The notes beneath the pieces are model-generated. The model searched no databases. It was not told the origin of the DNA and was given only the letters and a program-made list of their open reading frames with translations. Of a stretch of DNA of 64,000 nucleotides, positions 43,750-55,787 are shown in pieces. Within the stretch, counting starts at the first letter, position 1. Every line of letters begins with the position of its first letter. The translations under genes were made by a program, and so were the position numbers. The DNA comes from Paenibacillus farraposensis (lineage in GTDB: Bacteria > Bacillota > Bacilli > Paenibacillales > Paenibacillaceae): positions 213,135 to 277,134 of the forward strand of contig NZ_JAFFQR010000029.1 in the NCBI RefSeq assembly GCF_020736845.1, written 5' to 3'.

Positions 43750-45114
43750 TCAGAAAGGCTGCCATCTGAGCTTGGAGGCCTGCGCATAACGTTTTTCGAC
43801 CTCTGGCCAGTTGACGACATGCCACCAGTCTTCAATGTATTTGTTGCGCTCGTTCTGATGCTTTAAGTAATAGGCGTGTTCCCACACGTCCAATGGGAGC
43901 AGCGGAATGGACTCCCACTGGGTCAGGTTCTGGTGCTTTTCGGACTGCAGAATTTCAAGCCGTCCCGCGCGCGGACTCCACACCAGAATCGCCCAGCCGC
44001 CTCCTTCAACCTTTTCGGCTGCCGAACTGAAATGCTTCTTGAATGCCTCGTAGCTGCCAAAATCCTTTTTGATCTGCTCAGCCAGCGGCCCGCTTGGTTT
44101 ACCCCCGCCTTGAGGACTCATAATCGTCCAAAAAAGAGTGTGCAGGTAATGACCTCCACCGTTAAATGCCAACTCCCGTTCCCAGTGCTTTACGAGATCA
44201 AAATCACCTGTTCTACGGGCTTCTTCCAGCTTCTTCTCCGCTTTATTCAAATCATTCACATAGCTCAAATGATGCTTGTCATGATGAATATGCATCGTCT
44301 TTTCATCAATGTACGGCTCAAGCGCGTTATAAGGGTAGGGGAGCGGCGGCAAGCGATGTCCACCGATCGGAACCGCACGATCGGAGGAAGCTTCGGTCGC
44401 CGAAGGCTGCGCCTGACCGGACTGTACGCCCATGGACGCCCATTTACCTTCTCCACGTATATTTGCCTCCCGCTCTCGAAACGCTTCCTCAGGGTAATAT
44501 CCACCCTCTGCTGCAGCATGATACAGCCCAGCGGCCCGCGCGATGGAGCCCGGCTCATGGAAGGGGGTTGTCGAGAGCAGGAAATATTGGCTCTCATGGG
44601 CCGCGTGCAGCACAATTCCGGCAGCTTTGGGCTGCTGCCGCAACGCAAGGCTGTGCTCGCCCAGCAGGCCAAGCTGGCGCACGTACTCCTGTGACTGACG
44701 GTTTGCAGATTGCAGCAAATCGTCCAGTCGATGCTGTAGAATGTGTGAAGCGGTTCCTGACCACGGAGCCTCTCCAGTTGACGATGCATCTCCCGATTCC
44801 CTTGCCTGCCCTGGTTGTTCAGCAAGCTCATGCGTGTGGGCTTGTGGAGCAGTGGACAATGGTTCCTGTGGTTGCTGCTGCCACGCCGGATCTGCCGGTT
44901 CAAGGGCGGTTCGCTGCTCTTCAAGCAGCTCTATAGCAGCGCGCTCTGTCTGTTCAAAAACAGTCCGCCAATCATCAAGCAGCTGCGCATAAGCAGGCTC
45001 CAGCCCATCAGTGGCGGACTTAATCACTTCTACATGCCAACTTTCCTGCTGCTTCCAATGCCGGATTTCCTCCAGCACCCGCAAAGGCAAAAAAGCCCCG
45101 TAAGTACTCAGCAT
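43750..45114 (-). CDS. Extended Fe/Mn superoxide dismutase (SodF-like) with N-terminal helical domain
   Basis: A 454-residue protein. The C-terminal 200 residues are a complete SOD: HIHHDKHHLSYV, GGGHYLHTLFW, and [12 protein letters not shown] carry the His/His/Asp/His metal ligands. The first 220 residues are helical (FLPLRVLEEIRHWKQQESWHVEVI, then HILQHRLDDLLQSANRQ) and resemble DUF2935-type hemerythrin-like bundles, joined by a Pro/Gln/Thr-rich linker. There is no signal peptide. B. subtilis SodF also has an N-terminal extension but is much shorter. It converges with lipL. Confidence 0.82.
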   Translation of the reverse strand: MLSTYGAFLPLRVLEEIRHWKQQESWHVEVIKSATDGLEPAYAQLLDDWRTVFEQTERAAIELLEEQRTALEPADPAWQQQPQEPLSTAPQAHTHELAEQPGQARESGDASSTGEAPWSGTASHILQHRLDDLLQSANRQSQEYVRQLGLLGEHSLALRQQPKAAGIVLHAAHESQYFLLSTTPFHEPGSIARAAGLYHAAAEGGYYPEEAFREREANIRGEGKWASMGVQSGQAQPSATEASSDRAVPIGGHRLPPLPYPYNALEPYIDEKTMHIHHDKHHLSYVNDLNKAEKKLEEARRTGDFDLVKHWERELAFNGGGHYLHTLFWTIMSPQGGGKPSGPLAEQIKKDFGSYEAFKKHFSSAAEKVEGGGWAILVWSPRAGRLEILQSEKHQNLTQWESIPLLPLDVWEHAYYLKHQNERNKYIEDWWHVVNWPEVEKRYAQASKLRWQPF

Positions 45115-45283
45115 TGTTATTTACCTCCCGTATCCCGCTGTGGCTATCCGGGCAGAGATGGAATTGGCCCCGGATGCATACGTACACAGTATATTCGTCG
45201 TCTTATAGGGAATATGTCTACAAACTCTCTCTAGCAGGCCACACATGCCAATTAGAAGCATTAATACGATCGGGACGTCAAAA

Positions 45284-45324
45284 AGCCCGACTACGGCACA
45301 AATTCAGTGTCCATAATCGGGCTT
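45284..45324 (-). terminator. Terminator of the membrane-anchored hydrolase gene
   Basis: On the minus strand a stem based on AGCCCGA and TCGGGCT (with pairing continuing through the loop arms) ends in TTTTTG. Confidence 0.7.
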
Positions 45325-45370
45325 CCACGAGCTGATGATAATATAGCTTGAAAAATAAAAATTCATTGTA

Positions 45371-46408
45371 TTAATTCGCAGCCGTTTGCTTATTCGCATT
45401 AGCAATGGTTTTCTTATCCTCCAGCTGTTGTACGCTGCTTAAAAACGTCGATACCCGCCGCAAGTATTCACGCGGGTGCTCTCTGAAAATAAGCTCATGT
45501 CGTCCGTTTTTGACAATCCACACGCTGGAAAGCGGATTGGTCTGATTGGCAGCAAGCTTTTCCGCGATGGGATAAGGCGCTTTTTCATCCTGTGTACCAT
45601 GCACAAACATGATCGGGAACGGATAGTTTTCCTTTTTGACTTCCTGATATGGGATCTGGTCCAGGCTGGTGCCGTTCAAAATCGGAAACAGTAACTCCAG
45701 GATTTCCAAAGACGGATGGCGTGGCAAATCAATTTGATTATGAATGTTATGGTACAGCGTATCCGGCTCCAGCAGGAAGGTGCTGTCCAAAATCATCGCA
45801 TCCACATCTTTGGTTTGCAAGCCTGCCTGCAGGGCGGTTCCTGCCCCCATCGAGAAGCCCCATACGATAATCTCCGAAGAGCCGCGCTGCTTGGCAAGCT
45901 GGATCGCTCCAAGAAGCTGCTGGGATTCCGCTTTCCCGCCGGTCGCGACCGCTTTGCTGTTTTGGGACGCGAATCCATAGTCGAACATAACCACATTAAA
46001 GTTCAAACGATGGGCATAATGCGCCAGATCATACATGGGAATCCAGCTTTCTTCGCGATTGGCCCCATAACCATGGCTGAAAATAATCGTTTTCCGCGAT
46101 TGATTCGCCGGGATATACCATCCTTGCACCATGCGGCTGCCGTCCTTGGCGGGGAAGCTGACTTCCTCATAGGCCATTCCCTTCGCCTGCATCGGGTTGG
46201 AGTACAGCGGTGCTACGGTCGGATTAGTGAGTACCCATGCAATGTAGGCGTGCAGAGTGATAAAACAAAACAACAGAAAAAATACAACCGATAGCAGTAG
46301 CGCAATAACAATATGCTTGAACCGCAGCAGACGGGGATTAATCAGTGGAATGGACGGCTCCTGAACAGCGGCTTGTAGCTGAGAGCTGCGCTGGGATGTC
46401 GAAATCAT
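45371..46408 (-). CDS. Membrane-anchored alpha/beta hydrolase
   Basis: A 345-residue protein with one N-terminal membrane helix (about residues 31-58, FKHIVIALLLSVVFFLLFCF) and an outward-facing hydrolase domain: SHGYGANREESW oxyanion loop, nucleophile in WGFSMGAGTAL (about residue 205), acid in GTQDEKAPYP (about 285) and His in NGRHELIF (about 315). This resembles the YqkD/BEM46-type family. The substrate is unknown. It is a single gene ahead of its own terminator. Confidence 0.8.
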   Translation of the reverse strand: MISTSQRSSQLQAAVQEPSIPLINPRLLRFKHIVIALLLSVVFFLLFCFITLHAYIAWVLTNPTVAPLYSNPMQAKGMAYEEVSFPAKDGSRMVQGWYIPANQSRKTIIFSHGYGANREESWIPMYDLAHYAHRLNFNVVMFDYGFASQNSKAVATGGKAESQQLLGAIQLAKQRGSSEIIVWGFSMGAGTALQAGLQTKDVDAMILDSTFLLEPDTLYHNIHNQIDLPRHPSLEILELLFPILNGTSLDQIPYQEVKKENYPFPIMFVHGTQDEKAPYPIAEKLAANQTNPLSSVWIVKNGRHELIFREHPREYLRRVSTFLSSVQQLEDKKTIANANKQTAAN

Positions 46409-46617
46409 GTAAGAGCCTCCTTATATAAAATGAGCTTCATGCTATGAAATTTAGGTACAAATTCACTTGAAATTGATAGTGTATGTCCATATTGATACCT
46501 ATTATCGTATGATGGTGGTTATCCAAAGTCAACGCTTGAACCGGAAAAGTAAAAATGATGCAAAGAATTGTCGATATTTGTTCTTTTTCTGTAATATAGC
46601 TGTCACAAAAGCATCGG

Positions 46618-46647
46618 TTTACAGTGGCCGCGAGTATTCTATATAAT
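46618..46647 (+). promoter_or_regulatory. Promoter of the IclR-type gene
   Basis: TTTACA (46618-46623), an 18-nt spacer and TATAAT (46642-46647) lie 59 nt before the start codon. Confidence 0.6.
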
Positions 46648-46705
46648 TTATGTAACCATGTTTCATGGTGTGAAACGAAAATGGATACAAAGGGAGCGGT
46701 TCACG

Positions 46706-47449
46706 ATGGAAGAGCGTAAATTAACCGTTCGCGCTGTGGAGCGTGCACTTGATATATTGCTGTGTTTTACCGCAGATTCAGATCTTGGTCTGACGGAGAT
46801 AGCCTCCAAAATTGGGCTACATAAAAGCACGGTTCACCGGCTGCTGACTACGCTGGAGGACCGCGGCTTTGTCGTTCGGAATACCGCGACAGAAAAATAC
46901 CGGCTTGGCTTCCGCATATGGGAGCTGTCCACCCATCTGTCACAAAGCGACGAGCCGGCGGTGCTGCTGCAGCCTGCGATGGAGGAATTGCGTGACCGTC
47001 TGGGCGAGACGGTCAGCTTGTACCTGCGGGACGGCAGCATGCGTATTCGCATACAGGCCGTGCAGAGCAACCAGGCCATTCGCCGCGTTGCGCCTGTGGG
47101 CGCTCGTATGCCGCTGGCTGTGGGGGCTTCCAGCAAGGTGCTGGCAGCCTTTATGCCGCCACAGGAACTGGAAGCCCTGCTCAGGGGGGATGAATGGCCG
47201 TCCTCGGTAGACCCGGAGGTCTATAAGGCTCAGTTACAGGATATTCGCGAGAAAGGCTATGCAACCAGCTATGAGGAACGGGAGCCAGGCGCAGCCGCTG
47301 TGGCTGCGCCTGTGGTGAACCGGAAGGGACAGGTTGTTGCGGCCTTGTCCGTATCTGGTCCGGTCAGCCGGCTTGCACCTGGAACGCTGGATAGTTTTGC
47401 CCCGGTTTTGATCGAGGCTGCGAAGGAAATGGGGTTTATGCTGCCGTAA
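46706..47449 (+). CDS. IclR-family transcriptional regulator
   Basis: A 247-residue regulator with an N-terminal winged helix (AVERALDILLCF, LTEIASKIGLHKSTVHRLLTTLEDRGFV) and a C-terminal ligand-binding domain (LPLAVGASSKVLAAF; ATSYEEREPGAAAVAAPV). ATG 46706 (MEERKLTV) follows AAGGGAG; the frame extends back to 46658. No catabolic target is adjacent; the next gene is the riboswitch-controlled thiC. Regulators of this type often control aromatic, acetate or sugar-acid catabolism. Confidence 0.88.
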   Translation: MEERKLTVRAVERALDILLCFTADSDLGLTEIASKIGLHKSTVHRLLTTLEDRGFVVRNTATEKYRLGFRIWELSTHLSQSDEPAVLLQPAMEELRDRLGETVSLYLRDGSMRIRIQAVQSNQAIRRVAPVGARMPLAVGASSKVLAAFMPPQELEALLRGDEWPSSVDPEVYKAQLQDIREKGYATSYEEREPGAAAVAAPVVNRKGQVVAALSVSGPVSRLAPGTLDSFAPVLIEAAKEMGFMLP

Positions 47450-47549
47450 CAGAACCGGCGAAGGGTTGCCAAAACAAGAAATTTAAAGTAATCTGATAGG
47501 GATGGCGGAATGTCTGGTATCGCCGTCTCATATGAATCGAAGTATCACA

Positions 47550-47648
47550 GTTACTGGGGGAGCCTGTAATGCCGGGCTGAGATGGAATCGTGCAAGATTC
47601 CGGACCCTTTGCACCTGATCTGGATCATACCAGCGTAGGGAAGTAATC
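47550..47648 (+). ncRNA. TPP riboswitch aptamer (THI box)
   Basis: The conserved blocks are all present: CTGGGGGAGCC (about 47554-47564), GGGCTGAGATGG (about 47574-47585), GACCCTTTGCACCTGATCTGG (about 47603-47623) and the closing CAGCGTAGGGAAGT. It lies about 195 nt before thiC, with a terminator hairpin between, so bound thiamine pyrophosphate should stop transcription into thiC. Confidence 0.95.
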
Positions 47649-47739
47649 GGCCATTGACATGTATGCGCAGCTGCTGCCTATGATGGCACATGGGAGTATG
47701 ATTATTCCGCATGTGCACGAGTTGGATAGCTCTCGTTAG

Positions 47740-49629
<1,890 letters not shown>

Positions 49630-49728
49630 TCAACTAAAAAAGTCAATCAGCCAGCACTGAGGCAAGCTATTTTGAGGTTTGTTTTTATGGGTATGAAGTT
49701 ATGCACATAATAGAGACGTACGAATAAC

Positions 49729-49778
49729 AAAAACCGTGGTTTTCTACAGACAATGTAGGAAGCCACGGCTTTTGAGTT
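49729..49778. terminator. Bidirectional terminator after thiC
   Basis: CCGTGGTTTTCTACA pairs with TGTAGGAAGCCACGG (two G-U pairs), with AAAAA before and CTTTT after. It serves thiC and the small minus-strand gene. Confidence 0.75.
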
Positions 49779-49816
49779 TATGTGAAGCAAGATGAAGCGG
49801 CCGAGATAAGGACGCT

Positions 49817-49969
49817 TTATTTTTTACCCATTTTCTCATTCAAAATGTCCTGAAAGCTGAGCTTCTTCTCCGAGCTGTCTTCTTTCTTCTGCATACTCAC
49901 TGCGTTGGCACGTTGGTATTGGTGGTGAAAGGGCATCAGGGCGTGCACAGTTAGGTTCGTTATATTCAT
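49817..49969 (-). CDS. Small 50-residue protein of unknown function
   Basis: The minus strand encodes MNITNLTVHALMPFHHQYQR... ending KLSFQDILNEKMGKK. The start ATG is preceded, 10 nt away, by TGGAGG, and a terminator lies just downstream. The His/Gln-rich first half and charged, helical second half (SFQDILNEKMG) look like a small Bacillales protein, possibly one with a conserved FQDIL motif as in flagellar or hook-related peptides. No function is recognised. It is too short to be found by length alone. Confidence 0.6.
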   Translation of the reverse strand: MNITNLTVHALMPFHHQYQRANAVSMQKKEDSSEKKLSFQDILNEKMGKK

Positions 49970-50507
49970 ATAGGTCGTTCCTCCAATTCCATTTTGTCAA
50001 TTTCAGATTGAGTTGCTCAGGACGTCTGTGTAGGACTATTTGTATGTACTTGATGTCGTAATACATATAGGTTGCTTGGTCATGCTGGAATCATTATACT
50101 CGTATTTTTTCAAAGTAAAACGCTATCGATATAAAACAGGAAGATGGTCATATGCGTCCAAAATGTGTGTTAGGAGGATTGTCATTTGGAGGGAGGATGT
50201 GCCTAGGTCCGAAACAAGGGCTGAAGGCCCGCTTTCTTAGCTTAACCATCGGGACTGTAATTTTTTGCCGAAATGGCTTGATTTCGTCTATATTTGGTTC
50301 TTTGGAGCGTCTGGAATCGAATTTGCTAATATTCTGAAGTCGGGATTATGGCAGTCTAGTGGCGAATTAAAGTGTCAAAGTTATATTGACTTTAGGTTTG
50401 CAAGTAGATACCATGAACTGGTTGTAAGCGTGCTTTGGATACCCGAAGTCAGCCCGTTGATCTGGCCCATCATTCGATGAAATGTTTGAGAGAGGATTAG
50501 AGCATAT
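49970..50507. other. Intergenic region before yitT-like gene
   Basis: About 540 bases. Apart from the ribosome-binding site of the small minus-strand gene and short unconvincing frames (for example behind AGGAGG near 50174), I see no gene, RNA or repeat. Confidence 0.4.
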
Positions 50508-51344
50508 ATGAAAAAGAATCTTGCAGATATTGCACTTATTATTGCAGGCGCCTTTTTTTTCGCGCTGGCTGTTAATTTGTTCGTGATCCCGAATGAGTTT
50601 GGCGAAGGAGGCGTTACAGGGGTTACGATTATTTTGTACTACCTGTTCCAGTGGTCTCCCTCGATCGTCAATCTGGTCATCAACGGCCTGCTGTTGGTTA
50701 TCGGATATAAGTTTCTGGATGCGAGAACTACATTATATACCATTATTGCGGTCGCATTTAACTCATTGTTTTTACATCTAACCGTCCATTGGCGGATTGA
50801 TTCGCATGAGCCGACGATTAATGCCGTGTTTGCCGGGGTTTTGGTGGGAGTCGGGATTGGCTTAATCGTGCGGGTAGGAGGCACAACGGCGGGAACCGTC
50901 ATTTTAGCGCGGATTGCCAACAAATATCTGGATTGGAACATCAGTTATGCCCTGCTGTTTTTTGACCTGATTGTAGCGTTCTCTTCCTATTTTATTATTG
51001 GTCCGGAAAAGCTGATGCTGACGATCGTTATTCTGTACGTGGGTACCAAGGTTATGGATTTCATGATTGAGGGGCTCAACCCTAAAAAAGCAGTGATGAT
51101 TATCTCCCAGCATCAAGATAAAATTGCAGAGATGGTCATTACACAAATGGATCGTGGAGTGACTGTCCTGTCAGGCCACGGATATTACACCAAAAATCCG
51201 AAGGAAGTTCTGTATATCGTCATTAGTAAACAAGAGGTGTCGGTACTTAAAAAGATTGTAAGAGCCGTCGATACAGCAGCGTTTATTACGATTCATGACG
51301 TGCGGGACGTGTTTGGAGAGGGTTTTTTGGATATTTCGAAGTAA
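50508..51344 (+). CDS. YitT-family membrane protein
   Basis: A 278-residue protein: five to six membrane helices in residues about 7-190 (motif VNLFVIPNEFGEGGVTGV near the start), then a cytoplasmic DUF2179 domain (MIISQHQDKIAEMVI; GRGVTVLSGHGYYT; VLYIVISKQEV). Several paralogs occur in Bacillales, and the function is not established. It starts at ATG 50508 after GAGAGGA. An IS30 remnant follows. Confidence 0.88.
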   Translation: MKKNLADIALIIAGAFFFALAVNLFVIPNEFGEGGVTGVTIILYYLFQWSPSIVNLVINGLLLVIGYKFLDARTTLYTIIAVAFNSLFLHLTVHWRIDSHEPTINAVFAGVLVGVGIGLIVRVGGTTAGTVILARIANKYLDWNISYALLFFDLIVAFSSYFIIGPEKLMLTIVILYVGTKVMDFMIEGLNPKKAVMIISQHQDKIAEMVITQMDRGVTVLSGHGYYTKNPKEVLYIVISKQEVSVLKKIVRAVDTAAFITIHDVRDVFGEGFLDISK

Positions 51345-51368
51345 CTGGCGGTGTGAAAGTATTATGAA

Positions 51369-51513
51369 AAAGGATTCGTGAGCGGTTCTCCTGCCCAGAC
51401 ATTGACGTGGTCTGTGGTTAATCAGATCAAGAGCATGGTGTAGGGCTTCATCCGTAACTTGAGCGAAATCCGTTCCTTTAGGAAAGAACTCTCGCAAGAG
51501 GCCATTGACGTTT
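51369..51513 (-). pseudogene. C-terminal fragment of an IS30-family transposase
   Basis: The minus strand reads NVNGLLREFFPKGTDFAQV, LINHRPRQCLG and AHESF, the same C-terminal block as the copy at 4950-5620 but with several substitutions. About 50 residues are left. It lies between the yitT-like gene and the aconitase terminator. Confidence 0.8.
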
Positions 51514-51537
51514 TTAAAAGCTTGAAGCATGTAAAAA

Positions 51538-51583
51538 AATCCCCTCTCAATTTGCAGCTTCCACTGCATTTTGGAGGGGATTT
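51538..51583 (-). terminator. Terminator of aconitase
   Basis: AAATCCCCTC (51538-51547) pairs with GAGGGGATTT (51574-51583). On the minus strand the stem is followed by a T-run (the A-run 51533-51539). Confidence 0.8.
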
Positions 51584-51600
51584 CGTCATTTATACATTTG

Positions 51601-54312
51601 TTACTCTTGAATCATTTGGCGCAATACCGTTTGCAGAATACCACCGTTGTGATAGTAGTCGATGTCGACAGTGCTGTCCAGACGGGCAATGACCGTGAAA
51701 TCGAACTTGGTGCCATCCTCGCGTTTGGCTACAACCGTAAGCTCTTGGCCCGGCCTCACGTCATTGTCGATACCGAGGATGTCGAAGGTTTCGCGGCCGT
51801 TCAGTCCCAGACTGGACCAGCTGTAGCCTTCATGGAATTGCAGTGGCAGCACGCCCATGCCAACCAGGTTGCTGCGGTGAATCCGCTCGAAGCTTTCGGC
51901 GATGACAGCTTTAACGCCCAGCAGAAGCGTACCCTTGGCCGCCCAGTCACGAGAGCTGCCTGTACCGTATTCTTTGCCGGCAATAACGATCAGGTTTTGA
52001 TCGGCTGCCTGATATTTCATGGACGCATCGTAGATGGACATGACTTCATCCGTCGGCAAGTATTTGGTCACGCCGCCTTCAGTGCCAGGGGCCACGTTGT
52101 TGCGGATACGGATGTTGGCGAAGGTACCGCGCATCATGACCTCATGGTTACCGCGACGGGAGCCGTAGGAGTTGAAGTCCTTGCGCTCCACACCATGCTC
52201 CTTCAGGTACAGACCTGCCGGGCTGGAAGGGGCGATGTTGCCTGCTGGCGAGATATGGTCTGTTGTAACCGAATCGTTCAACAGGGCAAGCACACGGGCA
52301 TTACGGATTTCCTGGATATCCTGTACGCCGTCCTGAAGCCCTTCGAAGAACGGCGGATTTTGAATATATGTCGAGTTTTCATCCCATTCATACAGTTCGC
52401 CTTCAGGGACTGAAATGGAGTTCCATTTTTCGTTGGCTGTAAATACATTTTCGTATTTGCTGCGGAACATGTCCGGGCTGAGCGACAGGCTGATGGCTTC
52501 CTTGATTTCCTCGGAAGTAGGCCAGATGTCTTTCAAGTATACCGGCTGATTGTCCTGATCGTAACCGAGCGGATCATTCACCAAATCAATGTTCACTGTG
52601 CCTGCCAGCGCGTAAGCGACAACCAGCGGCGGTGAGCCGAGATAGTTGGCTTTGACCTGCGCATGCACACGGCCTTCAAAATTCCGGTTGCCGGAAATGA
52701 CTGCGGCCACGGTCAGATCGTTGTCTGTAATGGCCTGGCTGACTTCGTCAGGAAGCGGTCCGGAGTTGCCAATGCAGGTCGCACAGCCGTAACCGGCCAC
52801 ATGGAAGCCCAGTTGTTCCAGTGGAGCGATCAGCCCGGCCTTTTGCAGATACTCCGTCACGACGAGGGAACCCGGCGTCAGGCTGCTTTTAACATAGCCC
52901 GGCTTCTTGAGCCCGCGCTGCACCGCTTTTTTGGCAAGCAAGCCCGCACCCAGCATAACGCTTGGGTTGGAGGTGTTCGTGCAGCTTGTGATGGCCGCGA
53001 TAACCACTGCGCCTGTGCCCAGCTCGCTGGTAGAACCGTCCGGATGAGTCAGCGGAATTTTTTGAGCGATCTTCTCATCGCTCAGACCATAGCCGCCTTT
53101 GTCCACCGAAGTACGGATAATGCCTTCGAAGTTTTCCTTCATGCGGCTCAATTCTACGCGGTCTTGCGGACGTTTGGGTCCGGCAAGGCTCGGTACAACC
53201 GAAGCCAGATCCAGCTCAATCGTATCACTGAACACAGGGTCCGGCGTATCGGCTGTACGGAACATGCCCTGAGCTTTGTAATATTCCTCTACAAGACTGA
53301 CCTGCTCATCAGAGCGTCCGGTACTGCGCAGGTAAACCAGGGTTTCGGCATCAACCGGGAAGAAACCGATCGTCGCGCCGTATTCCGGTGCCATGTTGGC
53401 AACTGTCGCACGGTCGGCCAGGCTGATGTTAGCAAGTCCGGGACCGTAGAATTCAACGAATTTGCCGACCACGCCTTTTTTACGCAGCATTTCAGTTACC
53501 GTCAGCGCCAGATCCGTAGCGGTGGCCCCTTCCGACAGACTACCCGTCAGCTTGAAGCCAATTACATCCGGAGTGACAAAATACAGCGGCTGTCCCAGCA
53601 TTCCTGCCTCTGCCTCGATACCGCCGACGCCCCAGCCGACAACACCCAGCCCGTTAATCATCGTGGTATGGGAGTCCGTTCCCACGAGGGAATCCGGGAA
53701 CACGACCGTTTCGCCGTCAATGGTTTTGGTAGCGGCAACGGATGCGAGATACTCCAGATTCACCTGATGGACGATACCGGTGGACGGCGGTACGGCGCGG
53801 AAGTTGTTGAACGCCGTTTGAGCCCAGCGCAGAAAACGGTAGCGCTCCTCGTTGCGCTCAAATTCTACATTAATATTGTAGTTCAGCGCATCGCTAGTGC
53901 CGAAAGCATCAACCATAACCGAATGGTCGATGACGAGATCGACGGGAACGAGCGGGTTGATTTGTTTCGGGTTGCCGCCCGCTTTTTTCACCGTATCACG
54001 CATGGCTGCCAAATCGACAACCACCGGAACCCCCGTAAAGTCCTGCAGCACGATGCGTGCGGGGATGAATGGAATTTCCTTGTTGGTGTCACGTTCCTCG
54101 GCCCATCCTGTCAGCTGCTGTACATGCTCCTCTGTAATAGCGCGTCCGTCAAATTGGCGGACCGCTGCTTCCAGCAACACTTTAATGGAGAAGGGCAGGT
54201 TGGCAACACCGCTTTTTCCTTGTTCCTCCAGTGCCTTAAGGCTGTAATAGCGATAAGACTTGCCGTTGACTTCGAGACTGCGGGCAATGGAGAATTGATC
54301 TTTTCCTGACAT
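51601..54312 (-). CDS. acnA: Aconitate hydratase (aconitase A)
   Basis: A TCA-cycle enzyme isomerising citrate and isocitrate, 903 residues long. The iron-sulfur ligands are Cys in [14 protein letters not shown] and two in [13 protein letters not shown]. The C-terminal swivel domain holds [13 protein letters not shown] 54312 ([12 protein letters not shown]) follows AAGGAGGTAATAC; the frame is open to 54390 without a site. It is a single gene with a terminator. In Bacillales the protein can also bind iron-responsive mRNA elements. Confidence 0.96.
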   Translation of the reverse strand: MSGKDQFSIARSLEVNGKSYRYYSLKALEEQGKSGVANLPFSIKVLLEAAVRQFDGRAITEEHVQQLTGWAEERDTNKEIPFIPARIVLQDFTGVPVVVDLAAMRDTVKKAGGNPKQINPLVPVDLVIDHSVMVDAFGTSDALNYNINVEFERNEERYRFLRWAQTAFNNFRAVPPSTGIVHQVNLEYLASVAATKTIDGETVVFPDSLVGTDSHTTMINGLGVVGWGVGGIEAEAGMLGQPLYFVTPDVIGFKLTGSLSEGATATDLALTVTEMLRKKGVVGKFVEFYGPGLANISLADRATVANMAPEYGATIGFFPVDAETLVYLRSTGRSDEQVSLVEEYYKAQGMFRTADTPDPVFSDTIELDLASVVPSLAGPKRPQDRVELSRMKENFEGIIRTSVDKGGYGLSDEKIAQKIPLTHPDGSTSELGTGAVVIAAITSCTNTSNPSVMLGAGLLAKKAVQRGLKKPGYVKSSLTPGSLVVTEYLQKAGLIAPLEQLGFHVAGYGCATCIGNSGPLPDEVSQAITDNDLTVAAVISGNRNFEGRVHAQVKANYLGSPPLVVAYALAGTVNIDLVNDPLGYDQDNQPVYLKDIWPTSEEIKEAISLSLSPDMFRSKYENVFTANEKWNSISVPEGELYEWDENSTYIQNPPFFEGLQDGVQDIQEIRNARVLALLNDSVTTDHISPAGNIAPSSPAGLYLKEHGVERKDFNSYGSRRGNHEVMMRGTFANIRIRNNVAPGTEGGVTKYLPTDEVMSIYDASMKYQAADQNLIVIAGKEYGTGSSRDWAAKGTLLLGVKAVIAESFERIHRSNLVGMGVLPLQFHEGYSWSSLGLNGRETFDILGIDNDVRPGQELTVVAKREDGTKFDFTVIARLDSTVDIDYYHNGGILQTVLRQMIQE

Positions 54313-54718
54313 AGGTATTACCTCCTTGAAGTGAATGCTTGTGGGGTGATAGAAATGCCGTTTTTTTGATGACTTGCACAGTTGGTTCAAATTGGTTGCG
54401 TTCTCATTTTCATCTTCAGCGATTCATTGCGTGTGCATAGATTGAGATAATGCAATCCGTTTCATTAGATGAAACCCGATTTCAAAATGATTGCTTTTGC
54501 ATTAAGTATACCGTTTTCAGGCGGTTCCGTAAAGTTTTTTTGACCTAAATGATTCGCTCTAAACTCGAAAATAAAACGTTCCATATTCTCGCGTTTCGAT
54601 GTTCATATCAAGCTTTAGAGATTCATACTTATAGATAGAGAGCATATGGCTATAGAGGGAAGATATCATCCCGGCTATTTGCCGAGAAAGGTAACGGGAC
54701 GAACATGGAGGGATAGGG
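54313..54718. other. Divergent promoter region acnA / amidase with palindrome
   Basis: About 400 bases without a gene. GTTTCAT (54459-54465) and ATGAAAC (54469-54475) are a perfect 7-bp inverted repeat with a TAG centre, about 150 nt before acnA, and could be an operator. No regulator can be named. Confidence 0.4.
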
Positions 54719-55714
54719 ATGGGGGAGCGGGAATGGAAGCAGGCTCTTTTTGCCTACGTGAATCAATACAATCGCAGTGAAGTGAATGGTGTACCACAGC
54801 CGGATGAATATCTGGAAGTGGGTCAGCGGATGGAACGGGCGGCGCGTGCGGCCAGACTGGAGCAGTGGTATGACGAACGGGATGCTGTTCCCCTGCGCAG
54901 CGAGACACGTGCCAAGCCGTTACGGATTGTGCAGGATGCCCAGGATGAAGCCGTCATCGATGTACAACTGCACGTCCGGCTCTTTTATGAGAAAGGCGGC
55001 ATGACCCATCGGGAGGACCGCATTGAACGGGAGCGGCTGACGTTCACGCGTGAGGGCGAAGCCTGGCAGGTGACGAGAATCGAGCGGGATCCGGCAGAAA
55101 GGAAGCCTGCGGGGGAAGACGTACCTTTTGAACAGGCGCCGTTTAATCAAGGAGGGAGTCTGCCGCTGCTGAATCGCGGCGTACTGGGCTTTGGCACATC
55201 GGCACGTCCCAGCCGATATCGCCGCGAGGAAGCGGCAGCCTATGCAGATCAGTGGTGGGATAGCATCAACCCGGAGTTTGAGGGATTTGATGTGGATTGC
55301 ACCAACTATATCTCGCAATGCCTCTTTGCAGGGGGCGCACCGATCCACTATACTGGTAAAAGAGAATCGGGCTGGTGGTACAAAGGGCGGGTCGCCGGGC
55401 GTGAGCTGTGGAGTTATAGTTGGGCGGTTTCCAACAGTCTGGAGCGGTATTTGGGCTCCAGTTCATGGGGATTGACCGCTGAACAGGTGAGCCGTCCAGA
55501 GCAGCTTATGCTGGGAGACATCATTTTTTACGATTGGGACGGTGACGGAACCTTTCAGCACAGCACGATCGTAACGGCCTTTGATGCGGGCGGTATGCCG
55601 CTTGTCAATGCACATACGGTAAGCTCCAGACATCGTTATTGGGACTACAAAAATTCGTATGCATGGACAGACAACACGGTATATCGCTTTTATCACATCG
55701 CTGACTATTTTTAA
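54719..55714 (+). CDS. Putative amidase domain protein (Amidase_6 family)
   Basis: A 331-residue protein. The N-terminal half (about 1-150) is a charged alpha/beta domain; the C-terminal half is an amidase fold with a catalytic Cys in DVDCTNYISQCLFAGG (about residue 197), His in DGTFQHSTIV and Asn/His in LVNAHTVSSRHRYWDY. Such domains often act on peptidoglycan or peptides. No signal peptide is visible, which is odd for a wall enzyme. It starts at ATG 54719 after GGAGGGATAGGG. Ddl follows after 73 nt, which supports a cell-wall link. Confidence 0.8.
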   Translation: MGEREWKQALFAYVNQYNRSEVNGVPQPDEYLEVGQRMERAARAARLEQWYDERDAVPLRSETRAKPLRIVQDAQDEAVIDVQLHVRLFYEKGGMTHREDRIERERLTFTREGEAWQVTRIERDPAERKPAGEDVPFEQAPFNQGGSLPLLNRGVLGFGTSARPSRYRREEAAAYADQWWDSINPEFEGFDVDCTNYISQCLFAGGAPIHYTGKRESGWWYKGRVAGRELWSYSWAVSNSLERYLGSSSWGLTAEQVSRPEQLMLGDIIFYDWDGDGTFQHSTIVTAFDAGGMPLVNAHTVSSRHRYWDYKNSYAWTDNTVYRFYHIADYF

Positions 55715-55787
55715 ATGAGACGGTAGAACCAGGCACAAAAGACGCAAATCAGGCACAATGACGAAAGCAGGAAAGCGGAGGATAGGC

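Noticed and set aside
52663..54309. 548-codon plus-strand frame opposite aconitase
   Set aside because: It is the antisense shadow of a strongly conserved gene; its composition is that of a complementary frame, and no start signal fits.
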